Below, in pieces: positions 33,123 to 41,830 of a stretch of 64,000 nt of DNA. The translations under genes and the position numbers were made by a program. Under the pieces are notes generated by a model that was not told where the DNA came from, searched no databases, and saw nothing but the letters and a program-made list of their open reading frames with translations. Source of the DNA: Syntrophomonas wolfei subsp. methylbutyratica (GTDB taxonomy: Bacteria > Bacillota > Syntrophomonadia > Syntrophomonadales > Syntrophomonadaceae); the NCBI RefSeq assembly GCF_001570625.1, contig NZ_BBQT01000021.1, positions 1 to 64,000 on the forward strand, read 5' to 3'. Each line of letters starts with the position of its first letter. The stretch's first letter is position 1.

Positions 33123-33872
33123 ATGAACTTAAATTTGAAGTTTCTTCTAATTGTACAAGATGAGTCTGAATTAGTACCAATAATGCTCTCACGTGTTTTA
33201 GATGAATTTAGAGAAAATATTGTTGGAGTAATGATTATATCACCCTTTAAACATCTGCCTCATCCATTAAGGACAATAAGACATGCCTTTAATCTTTTAG
33301 GACCAGTTGAATTTGTTAGGACAGCTGTTAAACAAATATTTTCCAGTAAATCAGTTAAATCAATTTGTCTAAAGAATAATTGCAATATTACCAGTTATAT
33401 ATACCCTAATAGTCCTAAGTTCAGAGAGATTATAAGAAATTATGAAGTTGATATTTTGATTTCTCTGGCTTGCCCTATAATATTGTGCCGGGAAACAATT
33501 GAGGCTCCAAATTTATGTTCCATTAATGTGCATGGCTCCTATCTGCCAGATTTCCGAGGCGTTTCCACTGTCTTTTGGGCAATGTTAAAAGGAGCTGATA
33601 GGACGGGGACCACGGTCCATAAGATGACCACTAAAATTGATTCAGGTGATTATTTTTACCGCGAATCAATTCCCATTACCCAAGAATCGACTCTGTTTGG
33701 TTTATATAAAAACGTAGCCGATAAGGGAGGAGAACTCCTTGTAAGAACATTGCATGATGCATGTAACGATAAGATGAAAACTTACCCGATACCTCATGGG
33801 GGACAATATGTTTCTTTTCCTCAATGGACTGATGGTTTGGAGTTTAGACGAAAAGGACTAAAATACAGATGA
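33123..33872 (+). CDS. Second formyltransferase-domain protein
   Basis: A 249-residue Fmt-fold protein without the C-terminal domain. SINVHGSYLPDFRG provides the catalytic Asn and His, and TKIDSGD the Asp, so it should be active in N-formyl transfer to an amino sugar. It differs clearly from the formyltransferase at 12459 in length and sequence, so the cluster has two different formylation steps. I chose ATG 33123, with GGAGAG 5 nt upstream. It lies next to a polysaccharide deacetylase that could expose the amine. Confidence 0.72.
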   Translation: MNLNLKFLLIVQDESELVPIMLSRVLDEFRENIVGVMIISPFKHLPHPLRTIRHAFNLLGPVEFVRTAVKQIFSSKSVKSICLKNNCNITSYIYPNSPKFREIIRNYEVDILISLACPIILCRETIEAPNLCSINVHGSYLPDFRGVSTVFWAMLKGADRTGTTVHKMTTKIDSGDYFYRESIPITQESTLFGLYKNVADKGGELLVRTLHDACNDKMKTYPIPHGGQYVSFPQWTDGLEFRRKGLKYR

Positions 33873-33887
33873 TGATTCGAGGGCAAT

Positions 33888-34727
33888 ATGATTAATGCTT
33901 TATCTATAGATTTCGAGGATTGGTATCAAGCTTCTTTTGTTAATATACCATCTAAAGAATGGGTTAATTGCAGACCTGCAATTATAGAGGCAACTGATTT
34001 GATCCTGGATTTCTTGGCTATTCATGCGATAAAGGCAACATTTTTTGTTTCGGGATATATTGCTCAGCGTCATGCTGATTTAATAAAAACTATTCATAGG
34101 GCTGGACATGAAATTGAATCTCACGGATTTTGGCACCAACTAGCGTATAAACAAACTCTTGAACAATTTGCTGAAGATATCTCTATGAGTAGTACTGTAA
34201 TTTATGAAATAGTGGGAGAAAAACCAATTGGATACAGGTCCCCCTCCTGGAGCACCACGCATATTCCTGATCAAGCAGCAAAAATATTGTTGGAAAATGA
34301 TTTCATTTATGATAGTAGTCTTTTTCCGGCAAAAAACTTTTTTTATGGCAATAACAACTTCAAAACCGATATTCATTATTATAAAGATACTAATCTGCTT
34401 GAGGTGCCGCCTTCTACATTATCATTAGCAGGCTTAAGGATTCCTGTAACTGGGGGGTTTTACCTGCGATTTTATCCAATTCCGGTAATGAGAAAACTCA
34501 TTGAACTAGTCAATACTAGCAAACCAGTACAATTATATTTTCATCCATGGGAGGTTTTAAATTCATACCCCAAGCGATCGATGCCTTTGACGCAACGATT
34601 TATACAATATTACCGTTGCGGGTCAATGCTCGTAATACTGAATGAACTTAGTAAACGTTGTCAGTTTGGAAGTCTTAGACAAGCTTACCCTGAAATCAAT
34701 CAAGCTATTATTAACAGGCATAATTAA
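33888..34727 (+). CDS. Polysaccharide deacetylase with DUF3473 (exosortase-locus type)
   Basis: A 279-residue NodB-type deacetylase of the kind found in XrtA/PEP-CTERM exopolysaccharide loci: LSIDFEDWYQ opens the protein, SHGFWHQ gives metal-binding His residues and GYRSPSWS the next motif, followed by a DUF3473-like tail (VPVTGGFYLRFYP pattern, then YFHPWE). It removes N-acetyl groups from the glycan or a lipid-linked precursor. No signal peptide is visible, so it probably acts in the cytoplasm. No exosortase or PEP-CTERM protein is present. Confidence 0.78.
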   Translation: MINALSIDFEDWYQASFVNIPSKEWVNCRPAIIEATDLILDFLAIHAIKATFFVSGYIAQRHADLIKTIHRAGHEIESHGFWHQLAYKQTLEQFAEDISMSSTVIYEIVGEKPIGYRSPSWSTTHIPDQAAKILLENDFIYDSSLFPAKNFFYGNNNFKTDIHYYKDTNLLEVPPSTLSLAGLRIPVTGGFYLRFYPIPVMRKLIELVNTSKPVQLYFHPWEVLNSYPKRSMPLTQRFIQYYRCGSMLVILNELSKRCQFGSLRQAYPEINQAIINRHN

Positions 34728-34757
34728 CCTATACCAGTGAGGTGTTTTTGGGGTTAT

Positions 34758-35408
34758 ATGGGATATACACCGAGGAGTAAACAACAATTAATTAAAGACT
34801 TTATTACTTTTCCTATTCGGGCTGTCCATATTTTTGAAGATGATAAATGGGGATTAACTTCTCTAGCTTCGGAAAGATTTGATTATGTAAAGCATGAAGT
34901 ACAGGGATATTGTCTTGATGTGGGATGCGGAAGATATAACAGATTTATAAATAAATATTTAGAAGGACATGGAATCGGAATAGATGTATTTAAATATGAA
35001 GGATTAACCGAGGAGAATCTTGTTGAAGATATTAAAAAGTTTCCTTTCCCAAATGAAACATTTGATACAGTAACTTTTATTGCAAATATAAATCATATAC
35101 CACCTTCAATGAGAGATAATGAACTATCAGAGGCTTATCGATGTCTTAAATACGGGGGAAATGTTCTGGTTACTATAGCTAATCCAGTTGCGGGAATAGC
35201 TGTTCATAAAGTGGTACGTTTCCATGATATAGTATTTGGTACGAATTATGATATGGACCATGCTCGAGGTATGGCAGAGGGAGAAGAGTACTATCTGAAA
35301 GATAAAGAGATAGTAAGTCGATTAGCAAAGGCGGGATTTATCAACATACGAAGGAAATACTTTTGGACCCAGTGGTTTTTAAATCACATGTTCATAGGTT
35401 ACAAATAG
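34758..35408 (+). CDS. SAM-dependent methyltransferase
   Basis: A 216-residue class I methyltransferase: CLDVGCGRYNRF is the SAM motif, IGIDVFKYEG the acidic strand, and FPNETFDTVTF the post-I motif. Its end (FWTQWFLNHMFIGYK) is typical of methyltransferases in surface-glycan clusters. I placed the start at ATG 34758; a GTG at 34737 is also possible and neither has a strong ribosome binding site. Substrate unknown, probably a sugar hydroxyl or amine. Confidence 0.68.
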   Translation: MGYTPRSKQQLIKDFITFPIRAVHIFEDDKWGLTSLASERFDYVKHEVQGYCLDVGCGRYNRFINKYLEGHGIGIDVFKYEGLTEENLVEDIKKFPFPNETFDTVTFIANINHIPPSMRDNELSEAYRCLKYGGNVLVTIANPVAGIAVHKVVRFHDIVFGTNYDMDHARGMAEGEEYYLKDKEIVSRLAKAGFINIRRKYFWTQWFLNHMFIGYK

Positions 35409-35438
35409 ATATTATTAAGAACAGGATTTATTGGATAA

Positions 35439-36149
35439 ATGGATGATATTATTATAATTATCCCTGCTTATAATGAGGCCAAGAATATTTTCGAATTGGT
35501 TAAAACCATAAAAGAATATGGCTTAAATGTACTTGTCATTGATGACTGCTCCAGTGATAAGACTGCTTCATTAGCCTTGATGGCTGGCGCAATGATTGTA
35601 AAACACCCTACCAATATGGGTTATGGAGTTGCATTACAGACCGGTTATAAATATGCCCTCAGCTGTAAATATAAGTACTTAGTCCAGTTGGACGGTGATG
35701 GACAACATAATCCTCAGGATATATTAACTGTGCTTCAGCCAATACTTGATGGAGAAGCTGACCTTTGTATAGGATCTAGATTTTTAGATTCACAAGAATA
35801 TAAACCCCCATATTTGAGAAGATTGGGCATGAAGCTATTTAAGAAAATTCTCAAAGTGTTGACAAAAAGCATTATAACTGATCCTACGTCAGGTTACCAA
35901 GCTATGAACAGTAAAATATTTCGTTATCTGTCTCTAGATACTTTCCCGGACGATTACCCGGATGCTGATGTTATTTACATGTTGCTGTGTGCTGGTGCCA
36001 AGATTAAGGAAGTACCTATTAAAATGAATTATAATAATGAAAAATCAATGCACGCAAATCTCTTTAACAATATATATTATGTTCTAAAAATGAATCTACT
36101 CTTGTTAACTTACTGTTTTAAAAATATAAAGAAGATTGAGGATGAGTAA
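35439..36149 (+). CDS. GT2 family (dolichyl-phosphate-mannose-synthase-like) glycosyltransferase
   Basis: A 236-residue GT-A enzyme: IIPAYNEAKNI, VIDDCSSDKT and QLDGDGQH (the DxD-type metal site) are the DPM1/ArnC signatures. It has no C-terminal membrane segments. Such enzymes move a sugar from a nucleotide donor to undecaprenyl phosphate. The next two genes, DUF2304 and a large membrane protein, complete the usual three-gene decoration module in which the polyprenyl-phosphate sugar is flipped and then attached outside the cell. It abuts the next gene by one base. Confidence 0.82.
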   Translation: MDDIIIIIPAYNEAKNIFELVKTIKEYGLNVLVIDDCSSDKTASLALMAGAMIVKHPTNMGYGVALQTGYKYALSCKYKYLVQLDGDGQHNPQDILTVLQPILDGEADLCIGSRFLDSQEYKPPYLRRLGMKLFKKILKVLTKSIITDPTSGYQAMNSKIFRYLSLDTFPDDYPDADVIYMLLCAGAKIKEVPIKMNYNNEKSMHANLFNNIYYVLKMNLLLLTYCFKNIKKIEDE

Positions 36150-36502
36150 TGAACAATAATCAGTTTTATATACCAATTATTGCTAGTTTGATATTCATAA
36201 TCATTAATATTGAACTTATTAAAAGAGAAAAACTTAAAGAAAGCTATGGTGTATTTTGGATAGTCATTAGTATAGGTATGCTAGTCGTTGCTTTAAATAT
36301 AAAATCATTCTATATCATGGGAGCTTTTTTAAAAGCCGGAAACATAGCTTGGGGATATGCATTAGCTACATTTATGCTATTTCTGTTAGGATTGTTTTTT
36401 TCAGTTAAAATGTCTTTATATGCAAAACATATTAAGAACTTAAATCAACAGGTTGCAATACTAACACTTAAAATAGAGGAAATAATCAATCAATCAAAAT
36501 AA
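36149..36502 (+). CDS. DUF2304 small membrane protein
   Basis: A 117-residue protein with three hydrophobic segments (about 5-22, 32-50 and 65-87) followed by a short coiled tail (KNLNQQVAILTLKIEEI). It has the conserved LKESYGVFWIVI-type pattern of DUF2304, which is found next to DPM-like GT2 enzymes and is thought to act with them, perhaps as a GtrA-like flippase for polyprenyl-phosphate sugars. Overlaps the GT2 stop and precedes the membrane transferase by 15 bp. Confidence 0.75.
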   Translation: MNNNQFYIPIIASLIFIIINIELIKREKLKESYGVFWIVISIGMLVVALNIKSFYIMGAFLKAGNIAWGYALATFMLFLLGLFFSVKMSLYAKHIKNLNQQVAILTLKIEEIINQSK

Positions 36503-36517
36503 GAGAGGTTTTTTTCA

Positions 36518-38587
36518 ATGGATAGAATATCCGCTATAACAGCAGTTATTGTTATTCTTATAACAGCTCATTTTTTGGGATATTTTACCTTAAAACCCGT
36601 CAAAAAATATTTCAACTCAGAGTTTTTTTTAAATTTATCGTCTATAGTTTTCGGTATAGGGATAATCGGATTGTTAACTGCAATAATTGGAGGAACAATT
36701 GGTTATTCAATTATAGGGTTTAGGATATTTTATAGTGTTGCCGTTTTGGGTATATGCCTCTATTGGATTTTTAATTATAAAAAGCTAAATCTTAAATTTA
36801 ATCACATCAAAATCGACTTAATATTTATATTAATACTACCTGTTCTTTTATACCATTTCATAAGCTATCTACTGATTGGATTGGCATATCCTAATGGATC
36901 TGATTCTTTTAGCTATTTGTTAGTTGCTCAGGAATATCTTCGAAAAGGTCATTTTTTTCCAATGCTATTAGAACCACTTAAAGATATTATGCCAATGCAA
37001 GATACAACCTGTTTATTCGAAATGGTATACATTAATTTGCTGTCTATATCTAATCTAATAGCAACTTCACTTTTTGCAAAACTCCAATTTCTTATTGCTG
37101 TCCTTATTACTTTTTTTATTTCTAAGGAGATGGGAAGTAAGAAAGCTGCTTGGATCGTAGTAGCAATAATACTTACCGCACCTATTCTTGCATATTTTGC
37201 ATCGGAATCAGCAGATAATTATTTTATTGCAATATCTTTTGAGATCTTATGTATCTATTTTCTGTGGCTTTTTTATAAGAATAGAGACTTTATTTTACTA
37301 TTATATTCCGGTATATTGGCCGGCATGATGGTTGCCGCAAAATTGACCACTTGCTATTATGCGGTTGCATTAATAATTGCTTTACCCTTCCTATTAAATT
37401 TGCGATTAAATGAAACAAAAGAATTGATAGATAATAAGAATAAAGGTAAACATTGGAGATTATTTAACTATAGTTTAATATTTATGATACCTGTATTGAT
37501 CATTTGTAGCGTATTTCCTATACTAATTTATTTAAAAAGCGGCCAGCTCATTTACGGTTTAAATTGGGTTCCAGCTGATGCAACAGTAAGTTCATGGTAT
37601 GGTCCATACCAAAAAATGATGTTCAACCATTATCTAAGATACAGTGATATATTTATTAAATATACTGAATTCCCTTACTGCTTTGCTGGAATTTTGTCAT
37701 TATTTAAATACTATACCTTTAACCCGTTTATTGTTGGTAACATTTGGAGTTTGCAGTTCTTTCACTCACCTTTATCATTATTAGTAATACTATTTTCACT
37801 AACCATCATATTTAGTCGGAAGGTAGAGCCTTTTTATAAATGGCTCGCCTCTGTGATTATGCTCGGTTATGTAGCAAAACTAATAAACTATCCGTTTTTA
37901 CTTCCTCCGAAAAGCGAGGTATTTCAGATAGTACCTGCAACAATATTGTTTGCATGTGTTCTCAACAATAGCCTAACCATTAATACAAATAATAAAAAGA
38001 AATTAAATAAAAATAATAAAAAGCTTGAAAATAAGCAATTTTTGAACAAGTTAACCAGCAATAATCGATTACTGGTTAACTTGTTCATTGTGTTGCTTTT
38101 ACCATTAATCTACATAAACGCTTTTCGTGTTTGGCCTATGTATTCTTATGTTATCGACAGATATTCATTCGCAAGTAAGAAGGAGGTAGCCTCAGACTTT
38201 CGTCAGCAGTGGTATAATGATAACCTTACTAATAAAAACGTAGTCTTCGGCAGAGGACAAAATGAAATATGCTATATTGTTAAATCTAAGGCAATACCAT
38301 TTTTCTGGGAGTCAATGTATTTCGTTTCCTGGAATGTAATTGAAGAACGGATGAATAAGCTTCATGTTGATGTAATCTATGATTCGAGTGCTGAACCGAA
38401 TAGTATTAAGCCAAGCTACGAAAAGATACTTCCTGTTATAAAGAAAAGGGACCATAAACTATACATGGAAATCAATAAGGCGTTATTATTATACGAAAAA
38501 AACTATGGCCTCAAACAAGTGTACTTAAACAATCATTACAAACAAGTTACCAGTGATGGTCTGGGATTGATTTATGTTAAAGAATAA
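36518..38587 (+). CDS. Large integral membrane glycosyltransferase-like protein
   Basis: A 689-residue protein with about 11-13 hydrophobic segments and large extracytoplasmic loops, resembling GT39/ArnT-type (GT-C) enzymes that use polyprenyl-phosphate sugars. NGSDSFSYL near residue 130 has the acidic residue expected in the first loop. A C-terminal soluble part follows (about 535-689). Around residues 488-508 is a Lys/Asn-rich low-complexity stretch, and the DNA right after it contains a perfect 15-bp inverted repeat (38044-38086). AT-rich. RBS AGAGAGG precedes ATG 36518. Confidence 0.65.
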   Translation: MDRISAITAVIVILITAHFLGYFTLKPVKKYFNSEFFLNLSSIVFGIGIIGLLTAIIGGTIGYSIIGFRIFYSVAVLGICLYWIFNYKKLNLKFNHIKIDLIFILILPVLLYHFISYLLIGLAYPNGSDSFSYLLVAQEYLRKGHFFPMLLEPLKDIMPMQDTTCLFEMVYINLLSISNLIATSLFAKLQFLIAVLITFFISKEMGSKKAAWIVVAIILTAPILAYFASESADNYFIAISFEILCIYFLWLFYKNRDFILLLYSGILAGMMVAAKLTTCYYAVALIIALPFLLNLRLNETKELIDNKNKGKHWRLFNYSLIFMIPVLIICSVFPILIYLKSGQLIYGLNWVPADATVSSWYGPYQKMMFNHYLRYSDIFIKYTEFPYCFAGILSLFKYYTFNPFIVGNIWSLQFFHSPLSLLVILFSLTIIFSRKVEPFYKWLASVIMLGYVAKLINYPFLLPPKSEVFQIVPATILFACVLNNSLTINTNNKKKLNKNNKKLENKQFLNKLTSNNRLLVNLFIVLLLPLIYINAFRVWPMYSYVIDRYSFASKKEVASDFRQQWYNDNLTNKNVVFGRGQNEICYIVKSKAIPFFWESMYFVSWNVIEERMNKLHVDVIYDSSAEPNSIKPSYEKILPVIKKRDHKLYMEINKALLLYEKNYGLKQVYLNNHYKQVTSDGLGLIYVKE
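38044..38086. repeat. Perfect 15-bp inverted repeat inside a coding region
   Basis: GAACAAGTTAACCAG (38044-38058) and its exact complement (38072-38086) flank a 13-bp loop that itself contains the palindrome TAATCGATTA. It is unusual inside an open frame. It codes part of a cytoplasmic loop and following membrane segment of the GT-C-like protein. Confidence 0.85.
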
Positions 38588-38644
38588 TAATTTTTTATAG
38601 TTCTATGCACTCATTTGTTATTAAATATTTTAGGAGGGGGATTA

Positions 38645-39940
38645 ATGAATATATCAGTTATTGGAACGGGATATATCGGATTAGTAGCTGCCTGTTGTTT
38701 GGCGAATTCAGGTCATCAGGTTTTTTCAGTTGATAAGGACCTGGATAAAATAGAAAAACTGAATAGAGGGGTAATACCTATCTACGAAGAAGGTTTGGAG
38801 ACACTATTAAATAAGGCACAACAATCAGGTAAAATCACATTTTCTTCCGAGATTGGGCCAGCACTTATTAATACCGATATGGTAATAATTGCTGTGGGAA
38901 CACCAGCAACTGCTGACGGACGGGTTGACATGAGCTATGTAAATGATGTTGCAGAGTCCATTATTGATTTAGCTGCTTATCCATTAACAGTAATAATGAA
39001 AAGCACTGTACCGCCAGGTACGGGTAAATTGCTCTGTAAACGTTTTTTTTCACGGGCTAAAGTGCCTATAAGTTATTCGTCTAACCCGGAATTTTTAAGA
39101 GAAGGAAAAGCAGTTTGGGATTGGTATAACACGGATAGAATTGTTATCGGGACTGAAAACCAGGAGACAGCAGAAAAAGTAATGGAATTATACCGTGATA
39201 TAGATGCTCCCAAGATATGTATGGATATAACCAGCGCGGAGATGGTTAAGTATGCTTCAAATGCTTTTTTAGCCACAAAGATATCTTTTATTAATGAAAT
39301 TGCTAATCTATGTGAACGTGTAGGAGCAAGCATAGATGCAGTTGCGCCAGCTATTGGTATGGATCAACGAATTGGTCCCCATTTTTTACAAGCCGGATTG
39401 GGTTATGGTGGTTCTTGTTTTCCCAAAGATACTACTGGTTTAGATTATATTTCATCCTTTAATGGTTATCATTTTAGTCTTTTAAAGTCGGTAATAGAGG
39501 TTAATACCAATCAACGGGTAATGATTGTTCGGAAGATTACACAAGCTTTGGATGATTTGCATGATAAAAAAGTAGCAGTCTGGGGACTTTCCTTTAAACC
39601 TGACACTGATGATGTTCGAGAAGCCCCTGCTGTTGATATTATAAAACACTTAATTGCTGAAGGAGCTCATGTTGTTGCCTGTGATCCTGTTGCTATTGAT
39701 CAAGTAAAAGGAGTATTTACTCATAATCGCTTAGATTTTAATACCAATCCTTATGAGACATGTAGGGAATCTAATGCGATACTGTTAGCTACTGAGTGGT
39801 CACAATTTTTGAACCTGGATTGGATTAGGATTAAAGGTTTGATGAAGTCACCTTATCTAGTTATTGATGGGCGTAATGTTTTGGATGATAAGACTCTACA
39901 AAATATGGGATTTTCTTATATCGGAGTAGGGAGAAGCTGA
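38645..39940 (+). CDS. ugd: UDP-glucose/UDP-sugar 6-dehydrogenase
   Basis: A 431-residue UDP-sugar dehydrogenase. The NAD motif GTGYIGLVAACCLA is at the N-terminus; SNPEFLREG and the catalytic Cys in GYGGSCFPKDT are the family hallmarks, with the UDP-binding domain at the end (WGLSFKPDTDDVREAP). It oxidises UDP-glucose (or a UDP-HexNAc) to the uronate, adding a negative charge to the repeat unit. I chose ATG 38645, placed 4 nt after AGGAGGGGG, rather than an upstream TTG. Complete and probably active. Confidence 0.9.
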   Translation: MNISVIGTGYIGLVAACCLANSGHQVFSVDKDLDKIEKLNRGVIPIYEEGLETLLNKAQQSGKITFSSEIGPALINTDMVIIAVGTPATADGRVDMSYVNDVAESIIDLAAYPLTVIMKSTVPPGTGKLLCKRFFSRAKVPISYSSNPEFLREGKAVWDWYNTDRIVIGTENQETAEKVMELYRDIDAPKICMDITSAEMVKYASNAFLATKISFINEIANLCERVGASIDAVAPAIGMDQRIGPHFLQAGLGYGGSCFPKDTTGLDYISSFNGYHFSLLKSVIEVNTNQRVMIVRKITQALDDLHDKKVAVWGLSFKPDTDDVREAPAVDIIKHLIAEGAHVVACDPVAIDQVKGVFTHNRLDFNTNPYETCRESNAILLATEWSQFLNLDWIRIKGLMKSPYLVIDGRNVLDDKTLQNMGFSYIGVGRS

Positions 39941-39944
39941 TAAA

Positions 39945-41828
39945 GTGTTAGCGATGAATAAAATTGCTTACTATATTTCCCGGGCATTCAAATTAATAGT
40001 TGATCCTGATTTCCGTGCATTTATTGGCTACTTTTTAAAAAATAGAGCGGGGGCGATAAACAAACTACCACAATCAAATTGCCAGCAGTATTTATTAAAT
40101 ATGGATATAGATTTCCCATTTTTTAATCCCACAACACCTTCAAATTTGTTTTCTGGATGGAATCAAAAGAATACCGAATGGCCGAAGAAAGTAAATGTTC
40201 ATTTAGCTTCAGAATCGCTTGACATGGAAAATTTGGGGACTATACCCTGGAATAAAAAATTTAGAGATATGGAAGACACTGCAGCTTTGCATAGATTTGC
40301 CTGGTTACTTCCATTAATAATTAGCAATGCATCAGCGGGAGTTAATAAGGATGTGATTTGGGAGAAAATATGTATTGCAATAAATGACTGGATTTTTTTG
40401 CATCCTAATCCTATAAAAATAGAAGAGGCGTGGCATCCGTATACCGTATCAGAGCGTCTGGTTAATTGGATTTTTGCATCCCTTGCTTGTGGCAAACAAC
40501 CAGCGCAATGTTCATTCTTAATTGAGAGTATTGGTTTGCAAGCTAATTATCTGAGTAGTCATTTAGAATATCATGGAGAAGTGTTCACCGGCAATCATTT
40601 GAGTAATAATGGAAGAGCCCTATATATTGCTGGTTTAGTTTTGAAAAATGCAAGGATAGTAAATATAGGACGGTATATTTTATTGAATGAACAAGAACGA
40701 ATTTTGGAGGAGAGAGTTTTCCTTCGTGAAGGATCCAGTCATTATCAGTTTTTAATTACACGAAATTTTTGTGAGGTATTGTGGTTTGCTCAACAATGTG
40801 GAGACCAATATATGGAAGAAAGGTTAACCAAAATAGTTGAGCAGCTTACCAGAGGTTGTATATTTTTTCTTATTAATAAGGAAACAAAAAAATGGGATTT
40901 ACCGCTTATTGGTGATATTTCTCCAGATTGTTCTCCACATTGGCTATTAGGGGTACCTTGGGTGGGCTCCTTATTGACAGGAATCGAAAATTATCTTGGA
41001 GAACCTCCCGATGATGGTTGGCACCAGTTATTTTGGCCAGCTAATAGACAGAAAAAGATTTCAGATTTTGATTCAGGACACAATATAGACAGAGTAGTCT
41101 TCGGGAGAGAATGGGCGCGTATAACTCATAAAAAATGGGCAGTATTTTCGCATATAAATCCAAAGGGTTATCCAATTGTTGCAGGTCATGCCCATCAAGA
41201 TACTGGCGGAATTACTGTTCATTATGATGGTTTCCCTTTACTAGTAGATTGCGGACGAAAACACTATTTGGATGATGCAGAAGGGAATAGAGGTAGAGAT
41301 TGCTGGTCTCATAATATTTTAGTTGTGGATAATTTGAATCCAGCACCTTACTATAGAAAGGTATATACAAACGAGTTTCTTGCATTGCGGACTGGTACTA
41401 TACCTGAATATGTTAACGAAAATGGAACCCAAGACCTGGAGATTAGACATGGCGGATATGCACGTTCAACAGGAGTGGGTTTATACTCTCGTAAGATTAC
41501 ATGTAATGAAAGATATCTGCAAATAGTTGATAAAGTGGCCGGTCAAGGTTTTCATAATATAACTCTTATATTCCATTTGGACATTAATGTTGATGATATT
41601 CTTGATCCAGGTGAAGTAATAGTATTTCGTTCTGGTTTCAATAGATTTAAATTAAGCATATCGAAAGACTTAACAAGTAGAAAGATTTGGCATAATCCAT
41701 CAGCTGACCTGCTATATGGATGGGGTTCACACCGCTATGGAGAAAAAAATCCATTGTGTTCTGTTGTATATACAGGACTTGTAGAACTGCCATGGATGGG
41801 AATAACAACTTTGGAATTGGAGATATAG
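39945..41828 (+). CDS. Heparinase II/III-like protein
   Basis: A 627-residue protein with an alpha/alpha-toroid N-terminal domain (about 90-370; HPYTVSERLVNW and NHLSNNGRAL are typical) and a beta-sandwich domain (about 385-610; GHAHQDTGGITVHYDG with conserved His). This matches the heparinase II/III family found in bacterial exopolysaccharide loci together with an AsnB-like gene. It could trim or edit uronate-containing polysaccharide. No signal peptide is visible, so its site of action is unclear. The start GTG 39945 is preferred, with GGGAG 11 nt upstream; ATG 39954 is possible. Confidence 0.8.
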   Translation: MLAMNKIAYYISRAFKLIVDPDFRAFIGYFLKNRAGAINKLPQSNCQQYLLNMDIDFPFFNPTTPSNLFSGWNQKNTEWPKKVNVHLASESLDMENLGTIPWNKKFRDMEDTAALHRFAWLLPLIISNASAGVNKDVIWEKICIAINDWIFLHPNPIKIEEAWHPYTVSERLVNWIFASLACGKQPAQCSFLIESIGLQANYLSSHLEYHGEVFTGNHLSNNGRALYIAGLVLKNARIVNIGRYILLNEQERILEERVFLREGSSHYQFLITRNFCEVLWFAQQCGDQYMEERLTKIVEQLTRGCIFFLINKETKKWDLPLIGDISPDCSPHWLLGVPWVGSLLTGIENYLGEPPDDGWHQLFWPANRQKKISDFDSGHNIDRVVFGREWARITHKKWAVFSHINPKGYPIVAGHAHQDTGGITVHYDGFPLLVDCGRKHYLDDAEGNRGRDCWSHNILVVDNLNPAPYYRKVYTNEFLALRTGTIPEYVNENGTQDLEIRHGGYARSTGVGLYSRKITCNERYLQIVDKVAGQGFHNITLIFHLDINVDDILDPGEVIVFRSGFNRFKLSISKDLTSRKIWHNPSADLLYGWGSHRYGEKNPLCSVVYTGLVELPWMGITTLELEI

Positions 41829-41830
41829 CA

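Noticed and set aside
41720-41830. Longer N-terminus for the AsnB-like protein
   Set aside because: The glutaminase domain needs Cys directly after the initiating Met; ATG 41831 supplies this and has its own ribosome binding site, whereas the extension overlaps the heparinase-like gene.
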